64,000 bases of DNA from Paracoccus halophilus (GTDB taxonomy: Bacteria > Pseudomonadota > Alphaproteobacteria > Rhodobacterales > Rhodobacteraceae). Shown here one piece after another: positions 15,853 through 26,502 of the stretch (positions are counted from its first letter, which is position 1; each line of letters starts with the position of its first letter). The stretch lies in assembly GCF_000763905.1 (NCBI RefSeq), contig NZ_JRKN01000004.1, positions 62,001 through 126,000 of the forward strand, written 5' to 3'. The notes below the pieces were generated by a model. The model did no database searches, was not told the DNA's origin, and saw only the letters and a list, made by a program, of their open reading frames with translations. The position numbers were made by a program, and so were the translations under genes.

Positions 15853-16418
15853 GATCCGTCGCCTGTGGTTGCGGCAGGTGCCGTGGACGCGGCGGCCGGC
15901 CCGGCCTGCGCCGATGACGGCGCCGAAGCCGAAACGGAGGGCGGAGCGGTCCCGGCATCGGCGGTCTGGCCTGCCCCGGCTGCGGGGGCAGGGATGGCCG
16001 GTGTCGTTTCCAGCCCGACCAGCGCGATCTTCAGATAGCCCGTCTCGCGCAATTCGTTCATCACGCCCATCAGGTCGCCATAGACGACGGCCTTGTCGGC
16101 GCGCAGGAAGATACGCTGTTCGCGATCGTCGCCGGTGGCCTGCGCGAGGGCTGCTGCCAGATTGCCCGCCGGGATATCCTCATTGCCAAGCGCCAGCGTC
16201 AGATCGGGCTTGACGGTCAGGTAGATCGGCTGATCGGGGCGCTGCGCGGGTGTGGCGTTCGACACCGGCAGGTCGATATTCACATCCACCGTGGCCAGCG
16301 GCGCCGCGACCATGAAGATGATCAGCAGCACCAGGATCACATCGATGAAGGGGGTGACGTTGATCTCGTGATTGTCGGGCAGATCGTCGCCGATGGTTTC
16401 GCGGATGCCGCCAGCCAT
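15849..16418 (-). CDS. exbD: Biopolymer transport protein ExbD
   Basis: A 189-residue inner-membrane protein of the ExbD/TolR family that forms the proton-driven motor with ExbB. A single membrane helix near the N-terminus (HEINVTPFIDVILVLLIIFM) includes the Asp that carries the protons (in FIDVILVLL). The periplasmic domain runs to about 145, followed by an Ala/Pro-rich tail of roughly 45 residues that is longer than usual. AGAGG precedes the ATG. It lies three bases after exbB and overlaps tonB by four. Confidence 0.93.
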   Translation of the reverse strand: MAGGIRETIGDDLPDNHEINVTPFIDVILVLLIIFMVAAPLATVDVNIDLPVSNATPAQRPDQPIYLTVKPDLTLALGNEDIPAGNLAAALAQATGDDREQRIFLRADKAVVYGDLMGVMNELRETGYLKIALVGLETTPAIPAPAAGAGQTADAGTAPPSVSASAPSSAQAGPAAASTAPAATTGDGS

Positions 16419-16421
16419 GGT

Positions 16422-17630
16422 CTATACCTCTGCCTGCCGGGGGGCGCCGCGGAAATCGAGATCGCGGCTGACAAGGCGGTTCACCCCGGCGGCGGCATTG
16501 GCAAGCTGCAGCCGGTAGCCGGTGATGGCGCGTGCGAAGGCGTTGTAGATCACCACGGCCGGGATCGCCGCGACAAGGCCGATGGCGGTGGCCAGCAGCG
16601 CCTCGGCGATGCCGGGGGCGACGACGGCGAGGTTGGTGGTCTGCGCCTCGGAAATGCCGATAAAGCTGTTCATGATGCCCCAGACGGTGCCGAACAGCCC
16701 GACAAACGGCGCGGTCGAGCCGATGGTGGCCAGAACGCCCGTGCCGCGACCCATGCGGCGGCCGGCGACCGCCTGGATCCGGTCCAGATGCGAATCGACG
16801 CGTTCCTTGACGCCCGCGCCGCCGGCCTCGTCCAGCGCCGGGGCCGAGCGTTCGTATTCCCCGGCGGCGGCGCGCACCATGCGCGAGACGGGATCGCCGC
16901 GGCGGCCGCTGGCGCTGACGGCGGCAGAGAGGTTGCCGGCGCGTTCGAGGCGGCGGATGCCCGACCGCGCGCGGCGCGAGGCTTCGAGCAGTTCCAGCAC
17001 CTTCACCACCAGCACGGTCCAGGTGATGACCGAGGCGATGGCCAGGCCGATCATCACCGCCTTGACCACCCAGTCGGCGGCCAGGAACATGCCCCATGGC
17101 GACAGGTCATGCGGCAGGTTCGGATCGCGCGGTTGCATCATCGGCGCGATGGCGTCCTGCATCGCGTCCTGCATGGATTGCGGCAGCAGGCTGGCGCCGG
17201 GGATCTCGACGGGTTCCGGTGCCGGCGCCGGTTCGGGCGCTGCCGCAGGGGCTTGCGGCGCGGCCGGGACCGTCGCCGGAGCCTCGGTCGCGGTGTCGGC
17301 GGCGGTTGCGGTGCCTGTGCCGGCCTCGGTCGCGGCTTCGGCCGGGGTGGCGGGTGCGGCCTCCGGCGCGGCCGGGGCAGGGTCAGCAGCAGGGGCCGGA
17401 TCGGCCGGCACGGTGCTGGTCACGGCCGGCGCTTCGGTTGCAGCGGGCGCTTCGGTTGCAGCGGGCGTTTCGGTTGTCGCGGGCGCGGAGGCCGGCGCGT
17501 CGGTTGCGGATGCGGCAGGGGGCTGCCCGCCCTCGGCGGCCTCTTGCGCGTTGGCAGGGCTGGCAAGCATCAGGCAGGCAAGCGAGGCAGCGATTCCCCC
17601 GCGTATCCGCGGCAGCGACAGTTGGCTCAT
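16422..17630 (-). CDS. exbB: Biopolymer transport protein ExbB with long Ala/Pro-rich periplasmic N-terminus
   Basis: A 402-residue MotA/TolQ/ExbB proton-channel protein. A signal peptide (about 1-28, ending SPANA) precedes an Ala/Pro/Thr/Glu-rich segment (about 29-145) with short repeats such as [11 protein letters not shown]. The conserved domain follows (about 185-395): TM helices at [40 protein letters not shown] and [19 protein letters not shown]. Typical ExbB proteins are about 230-330 residues, so the N-terminal extension is long. AAGGA precedes the ATG at 17630. First gene of exbB-exbD-tonB. Confidence 0.92.
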   Translation of the reverse strand: MSQLSLPRIRGGIAASLACLMLASPANAQEAAEGGQPPAASATDAPASAPATTETPAATEAPAATEAPAVTSTVPADPAPAADPAPAAPEAAPATPAEAATEAGTGTATAADTATEAPATVPAAPQAPAAAPEPAPAPEPVEIPGASLLPQSMQDAMQDAIAPMMQPRDPNLPHDLSPWGMFLAADWVVKAVMIGLAIASVITWTVLVVKVLELLEASRRARSGIRRLERAGNLSAAVSASGRRGDPVSRMVRAAAGEYERSAPALDEAGGAGVKERVDSHLDRIQAVAGRRMGRGTGVLATIGSTAPFVGLFGTVWGIMNSFIGISEAQTTNLAVVAPGIAEALLATAIGLVAAIPAVVIYNAFARAITGYRLQLANAAAGVNRLVSRDLDFRGAPRQAEV

Positions 17631-17828
17631 GGTATTCCTTGTGCTTGCAGTCTTGTTGCAGTGCGGCTTGCTGGGTCGCGGCATGACAATACCTGCCATG
17701 ACCTCTGGCTGCGCGTTTGCGCCCTCCTATCTAGCGTCAGGGTAAAATTGTCAACTATTTGGCGATGCGGATTCGCGTCTATCCAGGCCGATCACTTCCT
17801 GGGGATGATTCATAATATTCTAAAGCAA
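17631..17828 (-). promoter_or_regulatory. exbB upstream region with a possible Irr-like half-site
   Basis: This 198-bp AT-enriched gap before exbB should hold its promoter. TTCTAAA at 17818-17824, which reads TTTAGAA on the minus strand, equals one arm of the rhizobial iron-control (ICE) box bound by Irr; the second arm is not evident. TonB systems are usually iron-controlled, so an iron regulator is expected, but this site alone is weak evidence. Confidence 0.25.
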
Positions 17829-19013
17829 TCAGGGGTGGTAAATTTGCCCAGCCGCGATCTGATCCGCCGCCCGTTCCAGCGCACCGGTTCCATGCGGGAT
17901 CTTCAGCGCGGCCATTCCGGCCTGCATGACCGCCAACGTCCCCAGCACTTGCGGCGCATTGGCATAGCCCATATGCGCGATGCGCAGGGCATTGTCGGGA
18001 TCATCCGCCCCCAGACCGATTCCCAGCGTCACCCCTGCATTCCGCGCTGCCCATTCGCGCAGGGCGGTGGCGCCGGGCAGGCTGGCCGCGGTGACCGAGC
18101 GTGCCCTCTGGCCCCTATCCGCGACCATCGCGGCAATGCCCGTGCCCTGTGCGCCCCATGCCTCAATCGCGGCCCATGTGGCCCGCGCGAGCCCCTCGTG
18201 CCGCGTCCAGGCGGCGGGCAGGGTTTCCTCGTCCAGCAGCATGCGCAGCGCCTCGTTCAGGCCGAAGATATGCTGCACTGGCGGGGTGCCGCCCCAGAAC
18301 TGCCAGAGCGCCTCGGCCGAGAGGCGCGGGGTCCAGTCCCAATAGGGCGTCGCCAGATCCGTGCGGGGTCGCGCCCGCGCCCGTTCGGAGACCCAGACCA
18401 GCGCCACGCCCGGCGGCGTCATCAGACCCTTCTGGCTGGCCGAGACCAGCACGTCGATGCCCCATTCGTCCATATGCAGCGGCTCGCATCCCAATGAGGC
18501 GATGGCATCGACGGCAAGCAGCGCCGGGTGGTCGCCCATCGCCGGGCGCAGCGCCGCGATATCGGCGCGGACCGAACTGGCCGTGTCGATCTGGCAGACC
18601 AGAACCGCGCGGATACGGGCTTCGCGGTCCTGCGCCAGCCGTTCGGCCAGGCGCTGCGGATCGGGGGCGGCAGGGCCGAAATCCATCTCTTCGACATCGA
18701 CGCCCAGGGCGCGGGCCGAGGCCGCCCAGCCCCGGCCGAAATGGCCCGAGCACAGCACCAGCGCCCGATCGCCGCGATCGAACATGTTGCAGTTCGCGGC
18801 CTCCCACCCGGCATGGCCGTTGCCGATATAGCTGGCCACCTGCCCCGAACTGCCGGCAAGGCGCCGCAAGCGCCGCATCAGGTCAAGGTTTTCCTGCGCC
18901 ATTTCCGCGCCATAGATATCGGGCGAGGCGCGATGCATGGCCCGCAGCACCCGGTCGGGCACGGGCGAGGGGCCGGGAATGGCCAGAATGGGGTGGCCCT
19001 GGGCAAAGCTCAT
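17829..19013 (-). CDS. Class V PLP aminotransferase (alanine/serine-glyoxylate type)
   Basis: A 394-residue fold-type I PLP enzyme of the alanine--glyoxylate/serine--glyoxylate aminotransferase group. The opening LAIPGPSPVPDRVLRAM and the PLP-lysine motif SASQKGLMTPPG (Lys of SQKG) are diagnostic; AVDAIASLGC holds the Asp that contacts the pyridine nitrogen. Such enzymes move the amino group of Ser or Ala to glyoxylate in C1 and photorespiratory-type metabolism. AGAGGA precedes the ATG. It is divergent from the ABC exporter, and no serine-cycle genes are nearby. Confidence 0.88.
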   Translation of the reverse strand: MSFAQGHPILAIPGPSPVPDRVLRAMHRASPDIYGAEMAQENLDLMRRLRRLAGSSGQVASYIGNGHAGWEAANCNMFDRGDRALVLCSGHFGRGWAASARALGVDVEEMDFGPAAPDPQRLAERLAQDREARIRAVLVCQIDTASSVRADIAALRPAMGDHPALLAVDAIASLGCEPLHMDEWGIDVLVSASQKGLMTPPGVALVWVSERARARPRTDLATPYWDWTPRLSAEALWQFWGGTPPVQHIFGLNEALRMLLDEETLPAAWTRHEGLARATWAAIEAWGAQGTGIAAMVADRGQRARSVTAASLPGATALREWAARNAGVTLGIGLGADDPDNALRIAHMGYANAPQVLGTLAVMQAGMAALKIPHGTGALERAADQIAAGQIYHP

Positions 19014-19147
19014 CTGGAAATCCTCTGGACGATCCGCAACTGGTAGGACGGCGCGCGGCCCGGGTCAACGCGGCGCGGAACGCGCGGCTTGCCCCCGGGC
19101 GGCTTGCGCCTTATCCCTTTCGGTCAAACGGAATTTCCGGGGGTGCG

Positions 19148-20887
19148 ATGGCGGACCGACTGCAGAAAACGGCCAATCTGTTCGCCCGCATGTGGCGCGA
19201 TTACCTGCACCCCTATTGGGCACGCATCGCGCTGGCCCTGGTGTTCCTGATCCTCGAAGGCTCGACGCTGGGTCTGCTCAGCTGGATGCTGAAGCCGCTG
19301 TTCGACCGGGTCTTCGTCGGCGGCAATACCGATGCGATCTGGTGGGTCGGAGGCGTCATATTTACGCTGTTCCTGATCCGGGCCATGACCTTTGTCATCA
19401 ACCGCAGCCTGATGACCTCGGTCTCGCTGGCGGTCTCGACCACGATGCAGCGCGACATGCTGCGCCATATCATGGCGCTTGACGGCGACTTCTTCCAGAA
19501 GAACCCGCCCGGCGCCCTGATCGAGCGCGTGCAGGGCGACACCATCGCCGTGCAGGGCGTCTGGTCCACCTTCATCTCGGGGGCGGGGCGGGATGTGATC
19601 TCGCTGCTGTCGCTGTTCGGGGTGGCCATCGCGGTCGATCCGATGTGGACGCTGGCCGCGATGGTCGGCGCGCCGCTGCTGATCCTGCCGACCCTGCTGG
19701 TGCAGCGCTATATCCGGCGCAAGATGCGGCAGAACCGCGTGAATGCCAGTCAGCGCGCCACCCGGCTGGATGAGGTGCTGCACGGCATCAATGCCGTCAA
19801 GCTGAACCGGATGGAGGATTACCAGACCGACCGTTTCGCCCGCATCGTGGACAGCATCCGGCGCGGCCAGATCAAGATGTCGGCGATTGGCGCGACGGTG
19901 CCGGCGCTGGTCGATATCGTCACCGGGCTGGGCTTTCTGGGCGTGCTGGCGCTTGGCGGCGCCGAGGTGACGCGGGGCGAGCGCACGGTGGGCGATTTCA
20001 TGTCCTTTTTCACCGCCATGGCGCTGGCCTTTCAGCCGCTGCGTCGTCTGGGCAGTCTGGCGGGCACCTGGCAGGTCGCCGCCGCAAGCCTTGAGCGGAT
20101 CTATGACGTGCTGGACCTGCGGCCCGCGATCACCTCGGGGCCGCGCCGCGAGCCGCCGCCCGATACCGCGATCCGGCTGGAGGATGTGCGCATGTCCTAT
20201 GACGGCCATCCGGTGCTGAACGGGCTCAGCTTCACCGCCGAGGCGGGGCATACCACGGCGCTGGTCGGGCCTTCGGGGGCGGGAAAATCCACGGTATTCA
20301 ACCTGCTGACGCGGATGGTTGATCCGGATTCTGGGCAGATCACGCTGGGCGGCGTGCCCTTGCGCGAATTCGATCTGGGGGTGCTGCGCGACCAGTTCTC
20401 GACCGTCAGTCAGGATGCGGCGCTGTTCGACGAAACCCTGCGCGAGAATATCCTGCTGGGCCACCCGCAGGACGACGCCGCCCTGCGCCGCGCGGTCGAG
20501 GCCGCCCATGTCGCGGAATTCGCCGATGCCCTGCCGCAGGGGCTGGACACAAGCGCCGGGCCGCGCGGCTCGGCCCTGTCGGGCGGGCAGCGCCAGCGCG
20601 TGGCGATTGCCCGCGCAGTCCTGCGCAACGCCCCGATCCTGCTGCTGGACGAGGCGACGAGTGCGCTGGACGCGCAAAGCGAGCGGCTGGTGCAACAGGC
20701 GCTGGACGGTCTGTCGGTCGGGCGCACGACGCTGGTCATCGCGCATCGCCTGTCCACCGTGCGGCAGGCCGACAAGATCGTGGTGATCGACGCCGGCCGG
20801 GTTGTCGAAGAGGGCAATCATGACCAGTTGATAGCGCAGGACGGCGCCTATGCCGCGCTGGTCCGCCTGCAATTCGGAGAGACGTGA
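19148..20887 (+). CDS. ABC exporter, fused permease-ATPase (MsbA/lipid-A exporter-like)
   Basis: A 579-residue half-transporter that works as a homodimer in the inner membrane. Six membrane helices occupy about residues 20-320. The nucleotide-binding domain follows (about 340-575), with Walker A GPSGAGKST (near 374), signature LSGGQRQR (near 476), Walker B ILLLDEATSALD and H-loop IAHRLST. The layout matches MsbA-type lipid or peptide exporters; cargo is unknown. The frame is open far upstream, but the Met of MADRLQKTANLF fits the family start. The downstream ygfZ start overlaps its stop by one base. Confidence 0.92.
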   Translation: MADRLQKTANLFARMWRDYLHPYWARIALALVFLILEGSTLGLLSWMLKPLFDRVFVGGNTDAIWWVGGVIFTLFLIRAMTFVINRSLMTSVSLAVSTTMQRDMLRHIMALDGDFFQKNPPGALIERVQGDTIAVQGVWSTFISGAGRDVISLLSLFGVAIAVDPMWTLAAMVGAPLLILPTLLVQRYIRRKMRQNRVNASQRATRLDEVLHGINAVKLNRMEDYQTDRFARIVDSIRRGQIKMSAIGATVPALVDIVTGLGFLGVLALGGAEVTRGERTVGDFMSFFTAMALAFQPLRRLGSLAGTWQVAAASLERIYDVLDLRPAITSGPRREPPPDTAIRLEDVRMSYDGHPVLNGLSFTAEAGHTTALVGPSGAGKSTVFNLLTRMVDPDSGQITLGGVPLREFDLGVLRDQFSTVSQDAALFDETLRENILLGHPQDDAALRRAVEAAHVAEFADALPQGLDTSAGPRGSALSGGQRQRVAIARAVLRNAPILLLDEATSALDAQSERLVQQALDGLSVGRTTLVIAHRLSTVRQADKIVVIDAGRVVEEGNHDQLIAQDGAYAALVRLQFGET

Positions 20888-21615
20888 TGCGCGAGCTTGT
20901 GCATGTCACCGGCCCGGACCGGGTCGCCTTTCTTCAGGGGCTGGTCACCAATCAGGTGGGCGATGCCCCGGTCTGGGCGGCGCTGCTGACGCCGCAGGGC
21001 AAGTATCTGGCCGATTTCCTGATCGTGCCCCGCGACCAGGAGCTGCTGATCGACGTGGATGCAAGGCTGGCGCCCGATCTGCTGAAGCGGCTGACCATGT
21101 ACAAGCTGCGTTCGCAGGTTGCGCTCGCGCGCAGCGATCTGGGCGTGGCGCGCGGCACCGGCCCGGCGCCCGAGGGCGCGATTGCCGATCCCCGGCATCC
21201 GGCGATGGGCTGGCGGCTTTACGGCGCGCCGGGCGATCTGCCGGCCGATGACGGCAGCGATTTCGATGCGATCCGGGTCGCGCATTGCATCCCCGAAAGC
21301 CTGATCGAGCTGATCCCGAACGAGACATTCATCCTCGAGGCCGGGTTCGAGCGCCTGCACGGCGTCGATTTCCGCAAGGGCTGCTATGTCGGGCAAGAGG
21401 TCACCGCCCGCATGAAGCACAAGACCCAGCTGAAAAAGGGCCTTGTCAGCGTCGGGATCGAGGGCGCGGCTCCTGTCGGCACGCCGATCCTGCTGCCCGA
21501 CGGGCGCGAGGCCGGCACGCTGTTCACCCAATCGGGCGGCCGCGCCATTGCCCATATGCGGTTTGACCGCATGGTGGACGGGCTGGTGGCGGGGGATGCC
21601 CGCATCCGGGTGTGA
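20887..21615 (+). CDS. ygfZ: YgfZ/GcvT-domain folate-binding protein
   Basis: A 242-residue member of the YgfZ (IBA57-like) family, which uses tetrahydrofolate to help build or repair iron-sulfur clusters. The diagnostic loop KGCYVGQEVTARMKH is intact, including the conserved Cys. The start is the ATG at 20887, sharing one base with the exporter stop (TGATG); a GTG directly before is an alternative. It ends by overlapping dinB by four bases, so exporter, ygfZ and dinB probably share a transcript. Confidence 0.9.
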   Translation: MRELVHVTGPDRVAFLQGLVTNQVGDAPVWAALLTPQGKYLADFLIVPRDQELLIDVDARLAPDLLKRLTMYKLRSQVALARSDLGVARGTGPAPEGAIADPRHPAMGWRLYGAPGDLPADDGSDFDAIRVAHCIPESLIELIPNETFILEAGFERLHGVDFRKGCYVGQEVTARMKHKTQLKKGLVSVGIEGAAPVGTPILLPDGREAGTLFTQSGGRAIAHMRFDRMVDGLVAGDARIRV

Positions 21616-22700
21616 CCGGCAAGGAACGCATCCGCCGCATCGTCCATGTCGATATGGACGCCTTTTACGCATCCGTCGAACAGCGCGACAATCCCGATCT
21701 GCGCGGGCGTCCGGTGGCCGTGGGCGGCATCCGGCGTGGCGTGGTGGCCGCCGCCAGCTACGAGGCGCGGCGCTTTGGCGTGCGCTCGGCCATGCCCTCG
21801 GCCCGGGCGCTGCGGCAATGCCCGGCACTGGTCTTCGTCAAGCCGCGATTCGAGGTCTATCGCGCCATCAGCCAGCAGATCCGCGCGATATTTGCCGAAT
21901 ATACCCCGCTGATCGAGCCGCTGTCCCTGGACGAGGCCTATCTGGACCTGACCGATTACCTTGCCGGCCGCACCGCCACCCGCATCGCGCAGGAGATCCG
22001 CGCCCGTATCCGGCAGGCGACCGGGCTGACCGCCTCGGCCGGGGTCAGCTATAACAAGTTCCTGGCGAAACTGGCCTCGGACCAGCGCAAGCCGGATGGG
22101 CTGTTCGTGATCCCGCCCGAGGCGGGGCCGGAATTCGTAGCCTCCCTGCCCATCGGCCGCTTTCATGGCGTCGGCCCGGCGACGGCGGCGCGGATGCAGG
22201 CGCATGGCATCCAGACCGGCGCCGATCTGGCCCGGCAAAGCCTCGATTTCCTGACCGCGCATTTCGGCAAATCCGGCAGCTATTACTGGAATATCGCCCG
22301 CGGCATCGACACGCGCGAGGTCACGCCCGACCGCATCCGCAAGTCGATCGGGGCCGAGAATACCTATTTTCAGGATATCCGCGATCTGGGGCAGGCGCTG
22401 GCGGAACTGGTGCCGCTGGCCGACAAGGTCTGGCACCATGCCAGCCATGCCGGGCGCAGCGGGCGGACCGTCACGCTCAAGGTGAAATATGGCGATTTCC
22501 GCCAGATCACCCGGGCCCGCTCGCTGAGCCGGCCGGTGGAAAGTCGGGACGAGATGCTGGCGATTGCCTCGGACCTGCTGGCCCCGGTTTTCGCCGATCC
22601 CCACGGGGTGCGGCTTTTGGGCATCACCATGTCTGGGCTGGATGCGGCGGCGGGAGAGGACGCGCCCCCCCGCCAGCTTGGTCTGTTCGACGACCCCTAG
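21612..22700 (+). CDS. dinB: DNA polymerase IV (Y-family translesion polymerase)
   Basis: A 362-residue DinB-type translesion polymerase. The first catalytic motif HVDMDAFYASVEQ holds the metal-binding Asp; the second acidic pair is in PLSLDEAYLDLT (about residue 104). A helix-hairpin-helix (FHGVGPATAARMQAHGI) and little-finger domain follow, ending in QLGLFDDP, which resembles the beta-clamp binding pentapeptide QLxLF. It replicates past damaged bases at the cost of fidelity. GTG start at 21612 overlaps the ygfZ stop by four bases. No LexA box was seen upstream, since transcription probably comes through ygfZ. Confidence 0.95.
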   Translation: MTGKERIRRIVHVDMDAFYASVEQRDNPDLRGRPVAVGGIRRGVVAAASYEARRFGVRSAMPSARALRQCPALVFVKPRFEVYRAISQQIRAIFAEYTPLIEPLSLDEAYLDLTDYLAGRTATRIAQEIRARIRQATGLTASAGVSYNKFLAKLASDQRKPDGLFVIPPEAGPEFVASLPIGRFHGVGPATAARMQAHGIQTGADLARQSLDFLTAHFGKSGSYYWNIARGIDTREVTPDRIRKSIGAENTYFQDIRDLGQALAELVPLADKVWHHASHAGRSGRTVTLKVKYGDFRQITRARSLSRPVESRDEMLAIASDLLAPVFADPHGVRLLGITMSGLDAAAGEDAPPRQLGLFDDP

Positions 22701-22703
22701 GGA

Positions 22704-23558
22704 TCAGGCGTAAAGGTTGATCACGCCAACCTTTTCGTGGATGCCGTTCACGGTCGCCTTGTCGAGGCCCAGATTCTGCGCCAGTTCGTGCAGGTATTCG
22801 GCCTCCTTGCGGTTGTCGAACTCGATCGCCATCAAGGACATCAGATAGATCTGCGGGCCGAAGCCTTCGGGCACCTCGCGCGCCAGCGCGGCGGCATCGA
22901 CGGGGGCGGCCATCTGTTCGCGGATAAAGGCGCGTTCCTCGTCGTCCAGATCGCCGAATTCGGACATCAGGCGGGCCTTTTCCTGCTCGTCGATCTCACC
23001 ATCCGCCTTGGCGGCCTGGATCATCGCGCGGAGCATCAGCCCGGCCATCGCGTTCTGTTCCGGCGTCGGCGCGACCTCGGGCTCATCCCCCCGGGAGATG
23101 GCGTCGTTGAACAGCTCGCCGAAGCTTGCGTCGTTCCGCGGCTGCGAGCCGCGATGCGCGAGCCCGCCGCCCGACTGGCCGGCGGCGCCGCCAAGCAGGC
23201 CACCCAGCATCCCGCCCAGCCCGCCGGCGGCCGCGCCGCCCGAGAACTGGTCAAGAATGCCGCCAAGCCCGCCCTGCGCGCCGGCCTGGCGCGGCGAATT
23301 GGCGCCGCCATAGCGCGCCCCGGCGCCCGCGCCGCCGCCAAGAACCTGCCCCAGCATGTCGCCCAGGCCCCCCGAGCCGGTGCGGCGGTCGCCGCCCATG
23401 CCTGTATTGCTGCCCAGCAGATCGTCGAGCAAGCCGCCCGAGGACTGGCGTTGGCCGCCCTGACCCTGACGGTTCTGGGCATTTTTCATCATTGTCCCGA
23501 TGCCTTTCGCCAGCATGACGCCGGCGGCAACCTTGGCGAGGGATTTCATCAGACTCAT
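22704..23558 (-). CDS. DUF533 (YebE/TerB-like) protein
   Basis: A 284-residue protein. The N-terminus (SLMKSLAKVAAGVMLAKGIG) is a helix, followed by a long Gly/Gln/Ser-rich low-complexity region (about 25-150, many GGLGG repeats). The C-terminal helical DUF533/TerB-like domain (about 165-284) contains MIQAAKADGEIDEQEKARLM and a second EFDNRKEAEYLHELAQNLGL. The Asp/Glu pairs resemble TerB metal-binding sites. Function is unknown. GGAGG lies six bases before the ATG at 23558. It converges on dinB with only three bases between stop codons. Confidence 0.8.
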   Translation of the reverse strand: MSLMKSLAKVAAGVMLAKGIGTMMKNAQNRQGQGGQRQSSGGLLDDLLGSNTGMGGDRRTGSGGLGDMLGQVLGGGAGAGARYGGANSPRQAGAQGGLGGILDQFSGGAAAGGLGGMLGGLLGGAAGQSGGGLAHRGSQPRNDASFGELFNDAISRGDEPEVAPTPEQNAMAGLMLRAMIQAAKADGEIDEQEKARLMSEFGDLDDEERAFIREQMAAPVDAAALAREVPEGFGPQIYLMSLMAIEFDNRKEAEYLHELAQNLGLDKATVNGIHEKVGVINLYA

Positions 23559-23676
23559 CACTATCCTCCGGATAGGGTTGGCGGCGCCCATGGGCAGCCT
23601 TGTGACGGAAATCAAACGCCTTTCGGCCGGATCGGTTCCCCGCCCGCGACAGGCGATGCAAGCAGGCCGGACACCC

Positions 23677-23703
23677 TTGATTTTTCCACGGCGCAGCTAT
23701 AAG
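23677..23703 (+). promoter_or_regulatory. Candidate tufA promoter
   Basis: TTGATT (23677-23682) and TATAAG (23698-23703) resemble sigma70 boxes, though the 15-base spacer is short. It lies 63 bases before the tuf start in the only sizable gap upstream. Confidence 0.4.
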
Positions 23704-23765
23704 TCGCGGCGGATGTTACTCGGGGGCCCATGCGCGGGCTGGCCCCCTTCGATAGGAGGCCAAGG

Positions 23766-24941
<1,176 letters not shown>

Positions 24942-24990
24942 TCGCGCCTGCGGCCGGGGCTGCGGCCCCGCCCGCGCGGAAAGACCGAAG

Positions 24991-25017
24991 GCCCGTCCCG
25001 AAAGGGGCGGGCTTTTT
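24991..25017 (+). terminator. Rho-independent terminator of tuf copy 1
   Basis: GCCCGTCCC and GGGGCGGGC pair around a GAAA tetraloop (one G-T wobble), followed by five T residues. The same structure follows the second tuf copy. Confidence 0.9.
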
Positions 25018-25145
25018 CGTTGCCTTGCTCGCCGTCCACGCGCCCTGGCGATCGCCGGATCGCGGGCCGATTCCCTGCCGCTTTTTCCGCGTTTCTCTGC
25101 TATGATCACCCGAACCCGAAACGACAGCCGATGTGAGGAGGCGAC

Positions 25146-26036
25146 ATGCCCGCACGCAAGAAGGCATCCGATTTCGATCCCCGGATCCTGGAAATCTTTG
25201 ACGGTTACGTTCACGGCAAGATCAGCAAGCGCGAATTCCTGGGCCAGGCGGGCCGCTATGCCGCCGCCGGGGTGACCGGCGCGATGATTCTTGACGCGCT
25301 GCGGCCCGATTATGCGCTGGCCCAGCAGGTGCCCGCCGATGACCCGGCGATCCGGGTCGAGACGGTGACCTATCAAAGCCCCGAGGGGAATGGCACGATC
25401 GGCGCCCTGATGGTGCGCCCCGCCGGCGCCTCTGGCAGGCTGCCGGCGGTGCTGGTCATCCACGAGAATCGCGGCCTCAACCCCTATATCGAGGATGTCG
25501 CGCGCCGCGTCGGCAAGGCCGGCTACATGGCATTCGCGCCCGACGGGCTGAGCCCGCTGGGCGGCTATCCCGGCAATGACGACGAAGGGCGCGAGATGCA
25601 GGCCAGCCTCGATCCGGCCCGGCTGATGGCGGATTTCTTTGCCGCGCATGAATTCCTGCGCGATCATGACGGATCGACCGGCAAGGTGGGCTGTGTGGGC
25701 TTTTGCTATGGCGGCGGGGTCTGCAACGCGCTGGCGGTGGCCTATCCGGAACTGGCGGCCTCGGTGCCGTTCTATGGCCGCCAGCCCGAGACGGGTGACG
25801 TGCCAAGGATACAGGCACCGCTGATGATCCATTACGCCGGGCTGGATGAGCGCATCAATGCCGGCTGGCCGGCCTATGAACAGGCGCTGAAGGATGCCGG
25901 CAAGGAATATCAGGCCTTCATCTATCCCGACGTCAATCACGGTTTCCACAATGACAGCACGCCACGCTACGATGCCGGGGCGGCGGAACTGGCCTGGGAG
26001 CGGACCATGGGCTTTTTCGCCGACAAGCTGCGCTGA
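25146..26036 (+). CDS. Dienelactone hydrolase family protein (YghX-like, exported)
   Basis: A 296-residue alpha/beta hydrolase. The N-terminus has SKREFLGQAGRYAAAGVTGA, a Tat-like signal with Lys-Arg instead of Arg-Arg, typical of YghX-type family members. The catalytic set is a Cys nucleophile in GFCYGGG, an Asp in GLDERI and His in DVNHGFHND. The best-known relatives open dienelactones in chloroaromatic breakdown, but the substrate of this branch is unknown. GTGAGGAGG precedes the ATG. Confidence 0.88.
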   Translation: MPARKKASDFDPRILEIFDGYVHGKISKREFLGQAGRYAAAGVTGAMILDALRPDYALAQQVPADDPAIRVETVTYQSPEGNGTIGALMVRPAGASGRLPAVLVIHENRGLNPYIEDVARRVGKAGYMAFAPDGLSPLGGYPGNDDEGREMQASLDPARLMADFFAAHEFLRDHDGSTGKVGCVGFCYGGGVCNALAVAYPELAASVPFYGRQPETGDVPRIQAPLMIHYAGLDERINAGWPAYEQALKDAGKEYQAFIYPDVNHGFHNDSTPRYDAGAAELAWERTMGFFADKLR

Positions 26037-26109
26037 AACCGGCTGCTGACACGATTTGTCAGCATTGCCGGCGCATGATGACGATGTGACCGCAGACAGG
26101 GGAAACGCC

Positions 26110-26502
26110 ATGTTCGATCATATCGGGATCAATGTCGCCGATCTTGACCGCTCGCGCGGGTTCTACGAGGCGGCGCTGGAACCCCTGGGCATCGTCACCT
26201 GCGCGGAGGTGAGCGCCCACATGACCGGCGGGCGGGGCGCGTTCATCGGCATGGGCAATGACCGGAACCCGCGTTTCTGGTTCGGGACCGGCCAGCCGGG
26301 CGGCCCGGTCTGCCACGTCGCCTTTGCCGCGCCGGATCGCGCCACGGTCGATGCCTTTTACCGCGCCGCGCTGGCCGCGGGCGGGCGCGACAACGGCGCC
26401 CCGGGGCTGCGGCCCGAATATCATCCCGGCTATTACGGCGCCTTTGTCCTTGACCCCGACGGCAACAATATCGAGGCCGTCCATCACGGAGAACCGGCAT
26501 GA
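26110..26502 (+). CDS. VOC-fold glyoxalase/bleomycin-resistance family protein
   Basis: A 130-residue single VOC domain. It starts MFDHIGINVADLDRSRGFYEAAL and ends AFVLDPDGNNIEAVHH, both diagnostic. Metal ligands would be His4 and the Glu in NNIEAV. Members are isomerases, dioxygenases or binding proteins, and the reaction is not determinable here. AGGGGAA precedes the ATG. It overlaps the following GFA gene by four bases, so the two are probably co-translated. Confidence 0.88.
   Translation: MFDHIGINVADLDRSRGFYEAALEPLGIVTCAEVSAHMTGGRGAFIGMGNDRNPRFWFGTGQPGGPVCHVAFAAPDRATVDAFYRAALAAGGRDNGAPGLRPEYHPGYYGAFVLDPDGNNIEAVHHGEPA

Noticed and set aside
17818..17824. Iron-control (Irr) box before exbB
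   Set aside because: Only one arm of the palindrome is present, so it is listed just as a weak possibility and not reported as a finding.
18101..19147. Long N-terminal extension of the ABC exporter frame
   Set aside because: The extra 349 codons are Pro/Arg-rich, overlap the oppositely oriented aminotransferase gene and have no family similarity.
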